In this document: positions 33,930 through 43,252 of the stretch, one piece after another | How the letters are laid out: each line of letters starts with the position of its first letter | How positions within the stretch are numbered: the stretch's first letter is position 1 | NCBI RefSeq assembly: GCF_009733535.1 | Contig: NZ_ML771899.1 | Coordinates: 434,001 to 498,000 of the forward strand | Length of the DNA: 64,000 nt | Reading direction: 5' to 3' | DNA from: Sphingobacterium endophyticum | GTDB lineage: Bacteria > Bacteroidota > Bacteroidia > Sphingobacteriales > Sphingobacteriaceae | Program-made: the position numbers and the translations under genes | The notes under the pieces: generated by a model | Database searches by the model: none | The model's input: the letters and a program-made list of their open reading frames with translations, nothing else | What the model was told of the DNA's origin: nothing

Positions 33930-34526
33930 ATGAAAACTACAACTGGAATGTCAAAACTACACCGTACTTTATTGATACTATGTGGATTGGCTATAGTAGC
34001 AGTCATCTTCTTACCTATTTGGCGTATTGAGCTGGATGCAGCTCAATACCCAGAAGGGTTAGAACTGCAGATTTACAGCTATAAACTGGCTGGACAAGTG
34101 GAAATCATTAACGGATTGAACCACTACATCGGTATGAAAACCCTACATGCTCAGGATTTTATAGAATTTACTGTGCTACCTTATATAATAGGATTCTTTG
34201 CTTTAGCTTTCATAGCTGTAGGCTTGAGCAATAGAAGAAACTTAATTTATATCCTATTCTTTGCCTTCCTGGCATTTGGAATTATTGCAATGGTTGATTT
34301 TTACATCTGGGAATATAATTATGGACACAATTTAGATCCTAATGCTCCTATAAAAGTTCCAGGAATGTCTTATCAACCTCCATTAATTGGATATAAACAA
34401 TTATTGAACTTTGGGGCCTATTCAATTCCGGATATAGGTGGTTGGATATTTATCCTTTGTGGTATAATCCTGGCCTACTGTGTATTTCAAGAATGGCGAC
34501 AATCTAAAAAACAATTAATCGCTTAA
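33930..34526 (+). CDS. Membrane protein of clade II nos clusters
   Basis: The 198-residue protein has about four membrane helices (near 12-32, 88-105, 110-130 and 170-190) and a periplasmic stretch with WRIELDAAQYPEGLELQIY after helix 1. A gene in this place and of this size follows nosZ in many clade II clusters and is sometimes called nosB; its role is not established. It sits 12 bp after nosZ and 3 bp before nosL, so it is surely on the same transcript. I did not assign a symbol because naming differs between sources. Confidence 0.7.
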   Translation: MKTTTGMSKLHRTLLILCGLAIVAVIFLPIWRIELDAAQYPEGLELQIYSYKLAGQVEIINGLNHYIGMKTLHAQDFIEFTVLPYIIGFFALAFIAVGLSNRRNLIYILFFAFLAFGIIAMVDFYIWEYNYGHNLDPNAPIKVPGMSYQPPLIGYKQLLNFGAYSIPDIGGWIFILCGIILAYCVFQEWRQSKKQLIA

Positions 34527-34529
34527 GAC

Positions 34530-34979
34530 ATGAAAAAAAGTAAACTATTTAGTATTGGGATTATCTCCTTGCTCTTATTAGCACTTAGCTTTCAAGCATG
34601 TCAAGGTAAAATTGGTCCGAAACCAATTAAATATGGTACCGATCAATGCGCATATTGTAAAATGACAGTAAGCGACCAAAGATTTGGGACACAATTACAA
34701 ACTAAAAAAGGAAGAACTTATAACTTCGATGATGTTCAATGCATGATTTCCTTTGTTAAGGAAAGCAATGTTAAAAAAGAAGAAGTTGCAGCTTTTTATT
34801 TACCAGATTATTTGAGCAACAGCTTGTTGCCTGCAGAAAAACTATTCTATCTGAAAAGTGATGAATTGAAAAGTCCAATGCGGGGAAATATTGCCGCATT
34901 CAAAAGTCTGGAAGACCTCGAAAAAACAAAAGCATCCTTAGGTGGTACTATCCTGAAATGGGAAGATCTGTGGAAATAA
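34530..34979 (+). CDS. nosL: NosL copper-chaperone lipoprotein
   Basis: The 149-residue lipoprotein (lipobox SFQAC near residue 24) carries C40-AY-C43-K-M45, the Cu(I)-binding motif of NosL, and YNFDDVQCMISF, typical of the family. NosL delivers copper for the CuZ site of NosZ. It lies between the membrane protein and nosD. Confidence 0.92.
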   Translation: MKKSKLFSIGIISLLLLALSFQACQGKIGPKPIKYGTDQCAYCKMTVSDQRFGTQLQTKKGRTYNFDDVQCMISFVKESNVKKEEVAAFYLPDYLSNSLLPAEKLFYLKSDELKSPMRGNIAAFKSLEDLEKTKASLGGTILKWEDLWK

Positions 34980-34989
34980 ATACAGCATA

Positions 34990-36240
34990 ATGAGAACTCC
35001 AAATTTTAAAATATTTAGTGCGATAATTTGTTTATTCATGGTAGCCGGCATGTCCCATGCCGCTACCATTCATGTAGGCAATGCCTCCGCGATAAAGGAG
35101 ATAAAAAAAGGAATCTCAGTTGCAAAAAATGGTGATACCGTCATCGTGCAAGCAGGTCTTTATAAAGAGGGAAATATTATAGTTGATAAACAAATAACTT
35201 TAATGGCTTCTGGTCAAGTAATCCTTGATGGGGAGAAGAAATTTGAACCAATATCTGTGAAATCACCCTTCGTAACAATAAAAGGCTTCACGATAAGAGG
35301 GTCAGGACATTCTTCGATGAATGATATAGCCGGAGTCAAAATTTATAACACTAAACATGTAAAAATAATTGACAATATCTTAGAAGATAATTTTTTCGGA
35401 ATCTATTCTCAAAATTCTAAACACGTAGAAATTTATGGTAATAAGATTCAAGCCTATGGAAAAGCCGAACAACTTATTGGAAATGGTATTCATGGATGGA
35501 AGTCGGACAGTCTGCATATTGAAAATAATACTATAGTAGGTCATCGGGACGGTATTTATTTAGAGTTCGTCACCCATACTAAAGTATTACAGAATTTATC
35601 AGAACGGAATCTAAGATATGGTCTACATTTTATGTTTTCTCATGACAACAGTTATATAGCAAATACATTCCGTGCTAATGGAGCTGGTGTTGCCGTAATG
35701 TACACGAAACATGTGCACATGGAAGGCAATATTTTTGAAGAAAATTGGGGAGATGCTGCTTATGGATTATTGCTGAAGGATATTTCAGATAGCCAAATCA
35801 TAAATAACCAGTTTGATCGAAATACGGCTGCGATTTTTATGGAAGGAACTAATAGAGTAAATATAGAAAATAATCTATTTAAAGGAAATGGTTGGGGTGT
35901 AAAAATTCAAGCTAGCTGCATGGATAACACTTTTAATAATAATAATTTTCTGCAAAATACTTTCGATGTTGCGACAAATGGAACAATGACCCTAAATTAT
36001 TTTGCAAATAATTACTGGGATAAATATGAAGGATATGACCTTAACAAGGATGGAGTAGGAGACATCCCATTTCGACCAGTTAGCTTGTTCTCAATGATGG
36101 TAGAAAGATACCCTTCGGCCATGTTATTGTTCAGAAGTTTTATGGTGACCTTATTTGACCGCACGGAAAAGTTATTGCCAAGTTTAACCCCTGAAGGGCT
36201 TAAAGACGATAGCCCTCGAATGAAATCTGTAAAAGTATGA
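34990..36240 (+). CDS. nosD: NosD, periplasmic beta-helix maturation protein
   Basis: The 416-residue protein has a signal peptide (about residues 1-24) and a right-handed beta-helix of CASH/PbH1 repeats, for example GVKIYNTKHVKIIDNILEDN and SDSLHIENNTIVGHRDGIYL. NosD works with the ABC transporter NosFY in assembly of the CuZ centre, probably by sulfur supply. The C terminus (FRSFMVTLFDRTEKLLP) is as in the family. Its stop codon overlaps the start of nosF (ATGA). Confidence 0.93.
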   Translation: MRTPNFKIFSAIICLFMVAGMSHAATIHVGNASAIKEIKKGISVAKNGDTVIVQAGLYKEGNIIVDKQITLMASGQVILDGEKKFEPISVKSPFVTIKGFTIRGSGHSSMNDIAGVKIYNTKHVKIIDNILEDNFFGIYSQNSKHVEIYGNKIQAYGKAEQLIGNGIHGWKSDSLHIENNTIVGHRDGIYLEFVTHTKVLQNLSERNLRYGLHFMFSHDNSYIANTFRANGAGVAVMYTKHVHMEGNIFEENWGDAAYGLLLKDISDSQIINNQFDRNTAAIFMEGTNRVNIENNLFKGNGWGVKIQASCMDNTFNNNNFLQNTFDVATNGTMTLNYFANNYWDKYEGYDLNKDGVGDIPFRPVSLFSMMVERYPSAMLLFRSFMVTLFDRTEKLLPSLTPEGLKDDSPRMKSVKV

Positions 36241-36956
36241 TCAATATCCAACATATTTCAAAAGACTTTGGCAAATTCAAAGTACTAAAAGATATTACCC
36301 TATCCCTAGATGGTGGGGAATGCGTAGCCTTGATCGGTCCAAATGGAAGTGGTAAAACTACCCTTATAAAATCAATCCTAGGAATGGTTGTGCCAAATGC
36401 CGGAATTATTCAATTTGAAGGCCAAAATATTCAACATAAATATACCTATCGCAACGAAATTGGATATATGCCTCAAGTAGGCCAATATCCTGAAAACATG
36501 ACTATTGGGCAAGTCTTTGATATGATGAAGGATATTCGAAAAATGCCTGATAGCCAATTGGATTACGAACTATATAATTCCTTTGATTTACCAGCTCTTT
36601 TAGGTAAAAGAATGGGGACTCTTTCTGGAGGGACGAGACAAAAAGTTAGTGCTTGTCTCGCATTTATGTTCAACCCGAAAGCACTGATTCTGGATGAGCC
36701 AACAGCTGGCTTAGATCCCCTGTCCTCTGAAATCCTAAAGGCAAAAATTCAGAAGGAAATGAAACAAAATAAACTGATCATTATAAGCTCTCACGTACTT
36801 AGTGATTTAGATGATTTGGTAAGCCAAATTATTTATTTACAAGATGGAAAATTAATATTCCATAAATCACTTAATCAATTGAAGCAGGATACCGGAACTG
36901 ATAAGCTCTCAAAAGCTATTGCAAAAGTTATGGCAGTTCCAGATCATAAAATATAA
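36237..36956 (+). CDS. nosF: NosF, ABC transporter ATPase
   Basis: This 239-residue ATPase has Walker A GPNGSGKTT near residue 34, the signature LSGGTRQKVSAC near 128 and Walker B ALILDEPTAGLDP near 150. It pairs with the permease NosY and with NosD for CuZ assembly. It overlaps nosD by 4 bp and is followed 9 bp later by nosY. Confidence 0.93.
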   Translation: MINIQHISKDFGKFKVLKDITLSLDGGECVALIGPNGSGKTTLIKSILGMVVPNAGIIQFEGQNIQHKYTYRNEIGYMPQVGQYPENMTIGQVFDMMKDIRKMPDSQLDYELYNSFDLPALLGKRMGTLSGGTRQKVSACLAFMFNPKALILDEPTAGLDPLSSEILKAKIQKEMKQNKLIIISSHVLSDLDDLVSQIIYLQDGKLIFHKSLNQLKQDTGTDKLSKAIAKVMAVPDHKI

Positions 36957-36965
36957 GGAGATTCC

Positions 36966-37733
36966 ATGAATAAAATTATACGTTATGTTTTTGTCGATTT
37001 ATTGAGAAATAGAACGATTATTTTCTACACAATTCTACTCCTTATCTTGTCCATCAGTGTATTTAGTATGGAAGATAACTATGAAAAAGGACTTGTGAGT
37101 CTTTTGAATATTGTGCTATTTGTTGTGCCATTAGTGAGTATTGTTTTTTCAAGTATTTACCTATATAACAGTGCTGAGTTTATCAATTTGTTAGTAAGCC
37201 AACCATTGAAAAGAGAGAATATTTGGTTAAGTATTTTTGTTGGACTAGCTGGAGCACTTTGTCTCTCTTTCTTGATTGGAGTTGGAATTCCAACTATCAT
37301 ATACGCCTATAGTACTTCTGGTTTAACATTAATTGGTTGCGGATTATTACTCACTCTAATATTCGTAGCTATAGCGATGTGGACATCTGTATTAATAAGG
37401 GATAAAGCCAAAGGTATCGGACTTGCAATTCTCTTGTGGTTATATTTCGGATTGTTGTTTGATGCCTTGGTTTTATTCATGTTGTTCCAGTTTTCGGATT
37501 ACCCTATCGAAAATATTATGGTAGGATTATCCATGTTTAATCCTATTGATATTTGCCGAATATTAATCCTATTACAATTAGATCTTTCAGCAATGATGGG
37601 ATATACAGGTGCCATCTTTAGAGAGTTCTTCGGAAATGCTTTAGGAATGGGAATTACTTTGGTTGTGATGTTTTTATGGTGCATTATTCCTTTATGGCTT
37701 TCTGTTAGACATTTTAAGAAAAAAGATTTGTAG
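36966..37733 (+). CDS. nosY: NosY, ABC transporter permease
   Basis: The 255-residue protein has six membrane helices and the ABC-2 permease layout, including NSAEFINLLVSQPLKRENIW in the cytosolic coupling loop, a typical NosY segment. It works with NosF and NosD. A 41-bp gap separates it from the DUF1858/DUF2249 gene. Confidence 0.92.
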   Translation: MNKIIRYVFVDLLRNRTIIFYTILLLILSISVFSMEDNYEKGLVSLLNIVLFVVPLVSIVFSSIYLYNSAEFINLLVSQPLKRENIWLSIFVGLAGALCLSFLIGVGIPTIIYAYSTSGLTLIGCGLLLTLIFVAIAMWTSVLIRDKAKGIGLAILLWLYFGLLFDALVLFMLFQFSDYPIENIMVGLSMFNPIDICRILILLQLDLSAMMGYTGAIFREFFGNALGMGITLVVMFLWCIIPLWLSVRHFKKKDL

Positions 37734-37774
37734 AAATTTCAATTGTTGATCCTGATTTTGAAATCTATAAGGCT

Positions 37775-38590
37775 ATGAAAATTAATCAATACACTAGAAT
37801 ATCGGATATAATTAAAGCAAATGAGTTGAGCATAGAAGCGATTGCTTCTATTGCTAAACCTTTAAGAAAGATTAGAATACCTTTATTAAGAAAGGTCTTA
37901 ACCCCTCGTGTTAATATTGAGGAAGCTTCAAAAATAGCAAACGTTGATATACAGGTTTTTAAAAATGTCCTGCTTCCTTTAGGTTATTTCTGGGAGGAAC
38001 AAGATCAAAAAAGTGAAAATGACCAAGAAAAAGTTAATGTCAAACCTAATTGGTTAGCATACAATTCATGTCAAAAATCACTAGACGTACGTCCATTAAT
38101 TGATGCTGGAAACGATCCATTGAAAGAAATATTCAACTTATATAAAGAATTGCCTAAAAATGGGTTGCTCACAATAATCAATTCATTTATTCCATACCCT
38201 TTAATAAGTAGGTTAGAAGATAAAGGTGCTTTATCATATGTTGAACAAAAAGCATTGGATGAATACCATGTTTATTTTTATAAACCAACGGCAAAAAACT
38301 TAGTTGAGAAATTGGATTCGATGATTTCTTTTGTGCCATTCGAAGTAATTGAAAAGTTTATTATTTCTAATAAGTTTAAGATATTGGAGTTGGATGTTAG
38401 GGCCCTTCCAATGCCTGAACCAATGGAAACCATTTTACATGCGATAGAAATATTAGGCTCAAATGAAGCCATTAATGTTAGACATAGAAAAATTCCATTG
38501 TACCTTCTAGAAGAATTGGGGAATATGCCATATCGAGTGTTTGTAAGTGAGTTGACAGAAAATGATGTCAGGATATTAATTTATCCATAA
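37775..38590 (+). CDS. DUF1858-like plus double DUF2249 protein
   Basis: The 271-residue cytoplasmic protein has a small helical N-terminal domain (about 1-70) of the DUF1858 kind and two DUF2249 modules. Module one is near 95-165 (LDVRPLIDAGNDPLKEIFN, then LTIINSFIPYPLISRLEDKG). Module two is near 205-271 (ILELDVRALPMPEPMETILH, then YLLEELGNMPYRVFVSE). DUF2249 is a SirA/TusA-like fold common beside denitrification and NO-stress genes. Its role may be sulfur or redox handling, but this is not proven. It is co-oriented with nosY and 9 bp before the next membrane gene. Confidence 0.75.
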   Translation: MKINQYTRISDIIKANELSIEAIASIAKPLRKIRIPLLRKVLTPRVNIEEASKIANVDIQVFKNVLLPLGYFWEEQDQKSENDQEKVNVKPNWLAYNSCQKSLDVRPLIDAGNDPLKEIFNLYKELPKNGLLTIINSFIPYPLISRLEDKGALSYVEQKALDEYHVYFYKPTAKNLVEKLDSMISFVPFEVIEKFIISNKFKILELDVRALPMPEPMETILHAIEILGSNEAINVRHRKIPLYLLEELGNMPYRVFVSELTENDVRILIYP

Positions 38591-38599
38591 TAAAATAAA

Positions 38600-39871
38600 A
38601 TGAATGCAGGTTATGTAAATAATGCCAGTAATGGATATGCGGTAATACCTTTTTTTATTACTGCAGCTATCTTTTTCTTGGTTTTTAGTATTTTGCTATT
38701 TGCTACAGGAAATGAAATCCTTGGTCATTATTTCCAACCAAAGGTCTTAGCCATTGTCCATACGTTGGCACTTGGTTGGGGGACAATGATTATTATGGGT
38801 GCTGCCTATCAATTAGTCCCTGTTATTTTTGAAACGAATTTAAAATATCCAGCATTATCCTTCCTCAGCTATATCCTGTTAACCTTTGGGACAAGCATAT
38901 TGGTTTATTGTTTTTGGTTTTTTAAAACGAATTATCTGTTGATCATTGCTGGGTCATTAATTACCCTATCTTCCTATCTCTATTTTATTATTGTTTGGCT
39001 GACAAGCAAAGACACTGATAAGAATTTTGAATTCAATCTTTATTGGATGCTTTCGGCGTTTTGGTTCTGTTTTACAACCACCGTGGGATTATTATTAGCA
39101 ATAAATCTTGTAGAAAGTTTTATGACAAAAAGCCACCTTGATATTTTAAAATTACATGCCCATGCTGGATTTATTGGCTGGTTTTTACAACTGATCTTAG
39201 GTGCCGCAGCTAAAATGATACCTATGTTTCTATTAGGTAAATCGGATAAAAAAATCCTCTTATTTATTTCCATAATCTTAATCAATGCTGGCTTACTTCT
39301 TTTCTTAGTCGATGCGTACCGTAATCAAATAAGCTTCTTTTCTTTAGTCTTTGGAGGCATTATATTCTTAGGGTTTATCAGCTGGTTATTCTTTATTATA
39401 GTTTGTATTAAAAACAGGCTAAGGAAAAAAGTAGATATTCCAATGAAGCATACCATTATTTCCTTTGCTTGTTTGATAATTGCCTTTCTGACTTCTCCAT
39501 TAGTTATTCAATATGAATCTGGGAATTGGGTAACCTTATACGGTACATGGATTTTTTTGGGTTGGATAACCGGCATAATCTTAGGTATGACCTTTAAGAC
39601 ATTGCCTTTTATCATCTGGAATTTAGCCTACAAAAACTTAAATGGAAATGTCAAAGTGCCTCTTCCTAAAGATTTATATAGCTCGATCTTAATCAAGATC
39701 CAATATTACCTTTTTCTAATTAGTCTGTCAATAACAGTTACATCCATAATTTTTAAGATAAGATGGATGATTGATATATCAACAGGGCTATGGATTTTGC
39801 TATCTGTCTGTTACCTCTTAAATGTATTTAAAGTGATAGCTCATAAACCAAATATTCACCATGGAAATTAA
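38600..39871 (+). CDS. NnrS / haem-copper oxidase I-like membrane protein
   Basis: The 423-residue protein has about 12 helices with histidines at AIVHTLALGWGTMI (near 54) and LKLHAHAGFIGWFLQLILGA (near 190). Those motifs are like both NnrS and haem-copper oxidase subunit I. It looks related in design to the minus-strand protein at 29237-30496, so the cluster is framed by two such proteins. A part in NO handling or haem/copper chemistry is plausible. Its end overlaps the DUF59 gene by 11 bp. Confidence 0.68.
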   Translation: MNAGYVNNASNGYAVIPFFITAAIFFLVFSILLFATGNEILGHYFQPKVLAIVHTLALGWGTMIIMGAAYQLVPVIFETNLKYPALSFLSYILLTFGTSILVYCFWFFKTNYLLIIAGSLITLSSYLYFIIVWLTSKDTDKNFEFNLYWMLSAFWFCFTTTVGLLLAINLVESFMTKSHLDILKLHAHAGFIGWFLQLILGAAAKMIPMFLLGKSDKKILLFISIILINAGLLLFLVDAYRNQISFFSLVFGGIIFLGFISWLFFIIVCIKNRLRKKVDIPMKHTIISFACLIIAFLTSPLVIQYESGNWVTLYGTWIFLGWITGIILGMTFKTLPFIIWNLAYKNLNGNVKVPLPKDLYSSILIKIQYYLFLISLSITVTSIIFKIRWMIDISTGLWILLSVCYLLNVFKVIAHKPNIHHGN

Positions 39872-40190
39872 TCTTACATCAAAATATGCGGCAGAGGAGT
39901 TAAAGGCAAAACAAACTTTGATGATGGTGATGGATCCAGAATTAGGAATTAATGTACTGGATTTGGGACTAATTTATGCCTTAGATTTTTCAAAGGCTAA
40001 TAAACTAATAGTAGAAATGACATTAACCACTCCAGCATGTCCAATGGCTGAAACTATTTTACTCGGAGTAGAACGAAGTCTTAAAAATACATTTTCAGAC
40101 AAAGAAATAAATATCCAACTGATTTGGGATCCTGAATGGAATATAGATCGGATGACACCAGAAGGTAGAGATGAACTGAATAAAAAATAA
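39861..40190 (+). CDS. DUF59 / MIP18-type iron-sulfur assembly factor
   Basis: The 109-residue protein is a single MIP18 (SufT/PaaD-like) domain with MDPELGINVLDLGLIY near residue 25 and MTLTTPACPMAETI near 55, where the Cys is the conserved one. Such proteins help deliver Fe-S clusters or other metals. Its place in an N2O-respiration operon, overlapping the membrane protein upstream, suggests a maturation role there. Confidence 0.85.
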   Translation: MEINLTSKYAAEELKAKQTLMMVMDPELGINVLDLGLIYALDFSKANKLIVEMTLTTPACPMAETILLGVERSLKNTFSDKEINIQLIWDPEWNIDRMTPEGRDELNKK

Positions 40191-40204
40191 TAAATAAACA
40201 AATC

Positions 40205-40990
40205 ATGAAAAATATATTAAACGTCATCTTCTGGAGTATAGTCGCTCTGTTGATGAATGCATGTCAAAAAGATGAAAACCTTGAAAATCCTATTAATGAT
40301 AAAACTGTAATTGCAACAAAAGCCCTTGCTAATGGCAATCAATTGAGCATTTTATCTGATTGCGATTTTCAAATTGGATATAAGAACATCTATGTGAAAA
40401 TTGAAAAAGACGGAAAAGCAATAAATCCAGGTAATATATCCCTAGTACCGACCATGGATATGGGAACAATGAAACATGGAGCGCCAAATGGCCCTCTAAC
40501 CTTTGATTCTAGCTCAGGATTATTTGAAGGTTTTGTAGTCTTTACAATGGCATCAGGTGAGTCAGGAAGTTGGACCCTTGATTTAAAAATTGCTGATGAG
40601 GAGGTTTCTGTGCCAGTACTTGTCAAAGAGGCATTAAAGGGAAATGTACCTGTAAAAACATTTACAGCAAATGACAACAAACGATATGTGTTATCATTGG
40701 TAGAACCCAATCAACCAAAAATTGGAATGAATGATTTAGAAGTTATGATATTCTTAAGAGAGTCTATGTTTTCATATCCTGTCCAAGATGATTTAACACT
40801 TGATTTTACTCCAGAGATGACTTCCATGGAGCATGGATCTCCAAATAATCAAAACCCTACTGGTCTGGGAAAAGGACGTTATGTAGGGAAGGTCAATTTT
40901 ACAATGACTGGAGATTGGAGATTGTTTTTCAATATCAATAAGGCAAACGTAAAATTAGCTGAAGAGGTCTTTTTAGATGTTTTGTTCTAA
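40205..40990 (+). CDS. Lipoprotein with two YtkA-like domains
   Basis: The 261-residue lipoprotein (lipobox MNAC, Cys near residue 19) holds two similar beta domains. Each has a Met/His motif: VPTMDMGTMKHGAPNGP near 80-95 and FTPEMTSMEHGSPNNQNP near 202-220. The pattern M-x(2-4)-M-x-H-G fits the YtkA/FixH-like fold and suggests copper binding at the cell surface. It lies 45 bp before the copper-type TonB receptor and may hand copper to it or to NosL. Confidence 0.75.
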   Translation: MKNILNVIFWSIVALLMNACQKDENLENPINDKTVIATKALANGNQLSILSDCDFQIGYKNIYVKIEKDGKAINPGNISLVPTMDMGTMKHGAPNGPLTFDSSSGLFEGFVVFTMASGESGSWTLDLKIADEEVSVPVLVKEALKGNVPVKTFTANDNKRYVLSLVEPNQPKIGMNDLEVMIFLRESMFSYPVQDDLTLDFTPEMTSMEHGSPNNQNPTGLGKGRYVGKVNFTMTGDWRLFFNINKANVKLAEEVFLDVLF

Positions 40991-41035
40991 CAATAACTTC
41001 TAATAAAAATTTAAGTTTTATTTAATACGACGATT

Positions 41036-43057
41036 ATGAAAGCCATTCCATTATTATGCAGCTTGGGTTTTCTAATGATAAATCTGAATGCTTTTGCACA
41101 ACATCATGTTCATCAGGATACCTTAAAGAACCAAGAAATCGAAGAGGTGGTTGTTACCAGTCAGGTTGGAATTACCAAACAACTTGAGAAGGAGCAAAGG
41201 GCATCAAAACAGGCTAATATTGATCAAATTTTAGATCGAATAGCAGGAGTACAGATGATTCGTAGGGGTAGTTATGCCTGGGAGCCAACTATTCGAAGTT
41301 TGAATGCTGCACAGATTAGCTTAAGTATTGATGGAATGGCTGTTTTCGGCGCTTGTACAGATCGGATGGATCCGGTTAGTTCCTATGTTGAACCTAGTAA
41401 CCTGCAACAGATTAATGTTAATCTTGGTCCATCATTTAATAACTATGCTGGAGGCTTAGCTGGTGGGGTAGATTTTAAATTAGCAACTCCTGAATTAAGT
41501 GAAATGCCAAAGTTAAAGGGAATGGTTGGTACTGGATTTGAAACTAATTCCCAAGCTGTTCAAACTTTTGCAACTATGAATTATAGTTCTGGAAAGTTTG
41601 GGATATTATTGAATGGAATCTTTAGAAAGGCACAAAATTACCGATCTGCAAATGAACAGATTGTTCCTAATTCTCAATTTCAAAAATGGAATGGATCCAT
41701 TGCTGTAAAATACAAACTAAATGAGAAAAATCAGATTATAGCTCAATATCTAGCTGATTATGGACAAAATATTGGCTATCCAGCATTGACCATGGATGTT
41801 GCTTTTGCTAACGCAAATATTGGGTCTATTACGCACACCTATACATCTAATATTTCCGGATTAAGTGATATCAAATCAAAAATCTATTTTAACCATATAG
41901 ACCATGCAATGGATGATACCAAACGTCCAATCGAAACTGTTCCTATGCACATGGATATGCCGGGTTTATCTTGGACAGCAGGCTTTTATTCAGAAACCGG
42001 TTATTCTCTAAAAAATCATTTTATTCAGGCAAGGATCAATGGTTATTTAAATAGATTAACCGCAAATATGACTATGTATCCTTCTCAAGGAAATAGTATG
42101 TTTATGTTTACTCTTCCAGATGCCCAACGAAATATGATAAGTCTTGATGTTTCAGACAGAATTTATCTTACACAACAATGGGCATTAGAGTTTTTAGGCA
42201 CTTATAGCAATATAAATTCAAGTATTTTTAGCCAAGAAGGAAAAGATCAATTATCCAGCATGAATACGGAAGATTTAAGCCGCTCTAATCACATTGCAAA
42301 TGTTAATCTTACTGGTCATTACCATTACGATGCAAACTTGCATTTTATGGCTAAAATTGGCTATGCAAATAGGGCTGCAAGTTTGCAGGAATATTATGGT
42401 TTCTACTTATTTAATCGACTGGATAATTATGATTACTTAGGAAACATAAACCTAAAAACCGAAAAATCCATACAAGCAAGTCTTGGTGTTAGCTATCAGT
42501 TGCCTTGGCTAAGGCTAGAAGCAACAGCTTATAACTATTATTTCAATGATTACATTGCAGGTGTAATCAATAAGGATTTTCAGGTGATGACCATTGGAGC
42601 AACAGGAGTAAAGCAAAGTAACAATTTGCCAAATGCAAATGTTCTTGGTGCCGAATTAGCATTGCGGCTAAAAATCCTTAAAAACTTAGATTGGTATAGT
42701 ACAATGACCTACTCTGAAGGAAAGGATTATCAAGGAAACTATTTGCCTTTAATTTCTCCATTTACAAATACAAACTCCATCATATTAAATGTGAAAGGCT
42801 GGACTGGTCAATTTGATATTGCTTACTATGGCAAACAAAATAAAGTCAGTCCTGAATTTTATGGGGAAACCAGCACTCCAGAGGTAACCCTACTACACGC
42901 TGGATTACGGAAAACATTCAGCCTTAAACAAAATAAAATCACTGCCAACTTGAGAGTAGAAAATATTTTGGATAAATATTATTATCGTCATCAAGATATT
43001 ATGAAAATTGCTAGACCTGGACGTAACTTTATTGCTCAGGTAAACCTCTCATTTTAA
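41036..43057 (+). CDS. TonB-dependent outer-membrane receptor, NosA/OprC copper type
   Basis: The 673-residue protein has a signal peptide ending AFAQ, a His-rich start (HHVHQD), a plug domain (EIEEVVVTSQVG, then RIAGVQMIRRGSYAWEP) and a 22-strand-like barrel ending in RNFIAQVNLSF. The plug contains GAC107TDRM111DP, matching the GACxxRMDP copper site of OprC/NosA, an outer-membrane copper importer needed for N2O reductase in pseudomonads. It lacks the N-terminal carboxypeptidase-like domain of SusC proteins. A strong terminator follows, which closes the nos gene set. Confidence 0.85.
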   Translation: MKAIPLLCSLGFLMINLNAFAQHHVHQDTLKNQEIEEVVVTSQVGITKQLEKEQRASKQANIDQILDRIAGVQMIRRGSYAWEPTIRSLNAAQISLSIDGMAVFGACTDRMDPVSSYVEPSNLQQINVNLGPSFNNYAGGLAGGVDFKLATPELSEMPKLKGMVGTGFETNSQAVQTFATMNYSSGKFGILLNGIFRKAQNYRSANEQIVPNSQFQKWNGSIAVKYKLNEKNQIIAQYLADYGQNIGYPALTMDVAFANANIGSITHTYTSNISGLSDIKSKIYFNHIDHAMDDTKRPIETVPMHMDMPGLSWTAGFYSETGYSLKNHFIQARINGYLNRLTANMTMYPSQGNSMFMFTLPDAQRNMISLDVSDRIYLTQQWALEFLGTYSNINSSIFSQEGKDQLSSMNTEDLSRSNHIANVNLTGHYHYDANLHFMAKIGYANRAASLQEYYGFYLFNRLDNYDYLGNINLKTEKSIQASLGVSYQLPWLRLEATAYNYYFNDYIAGVINKDFQVMTIGATGVKQSNNLPNANVLGAELALRLKILKNLDWYSTMTYSEGKDYQGNYLPLISPFTNTNSIILNVKGWTGQFDIAYYGKQNKVSPEFYGETSTPEVTLLHAGLRKTFSLKQNKITANLRVENILDKYYYRHQDIMKIARPGRNFIAQVNLSF

Positions 43058-43088
43058 AGGTTTAAAATAAATAAAATACAATCTTTAT

Positions 43089-43139
43089 AGTCTTCCTAGT
43101 CCTTGATAAATCAAAGACTAGGAAGACTTTTTCTTTTTC
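43089..43139 (+). terminator. Rho-independent terminator after the nos gene set
   Basis: AGTCTTCCTAGTC (43089-43101) pairs perfectly with GACTAGGAAGACT (43116-43128), followed by TTTTCTTTTTC. The 13-bp stem and U-rich tail make a strong terminator 32 bp after the TonB receptor gene. Confidence 0.93.
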
Positions 43140-43252
43140 AAAAAGATGTCAAAATTGGAGATTTTAACTCCTTATGTTTTGGCTCATAAAATAATGGATA
43201 ATAAGTCCTTAGCTTTAGATAAATCCTAAAAATCTATCGCAAAGTAAATATT

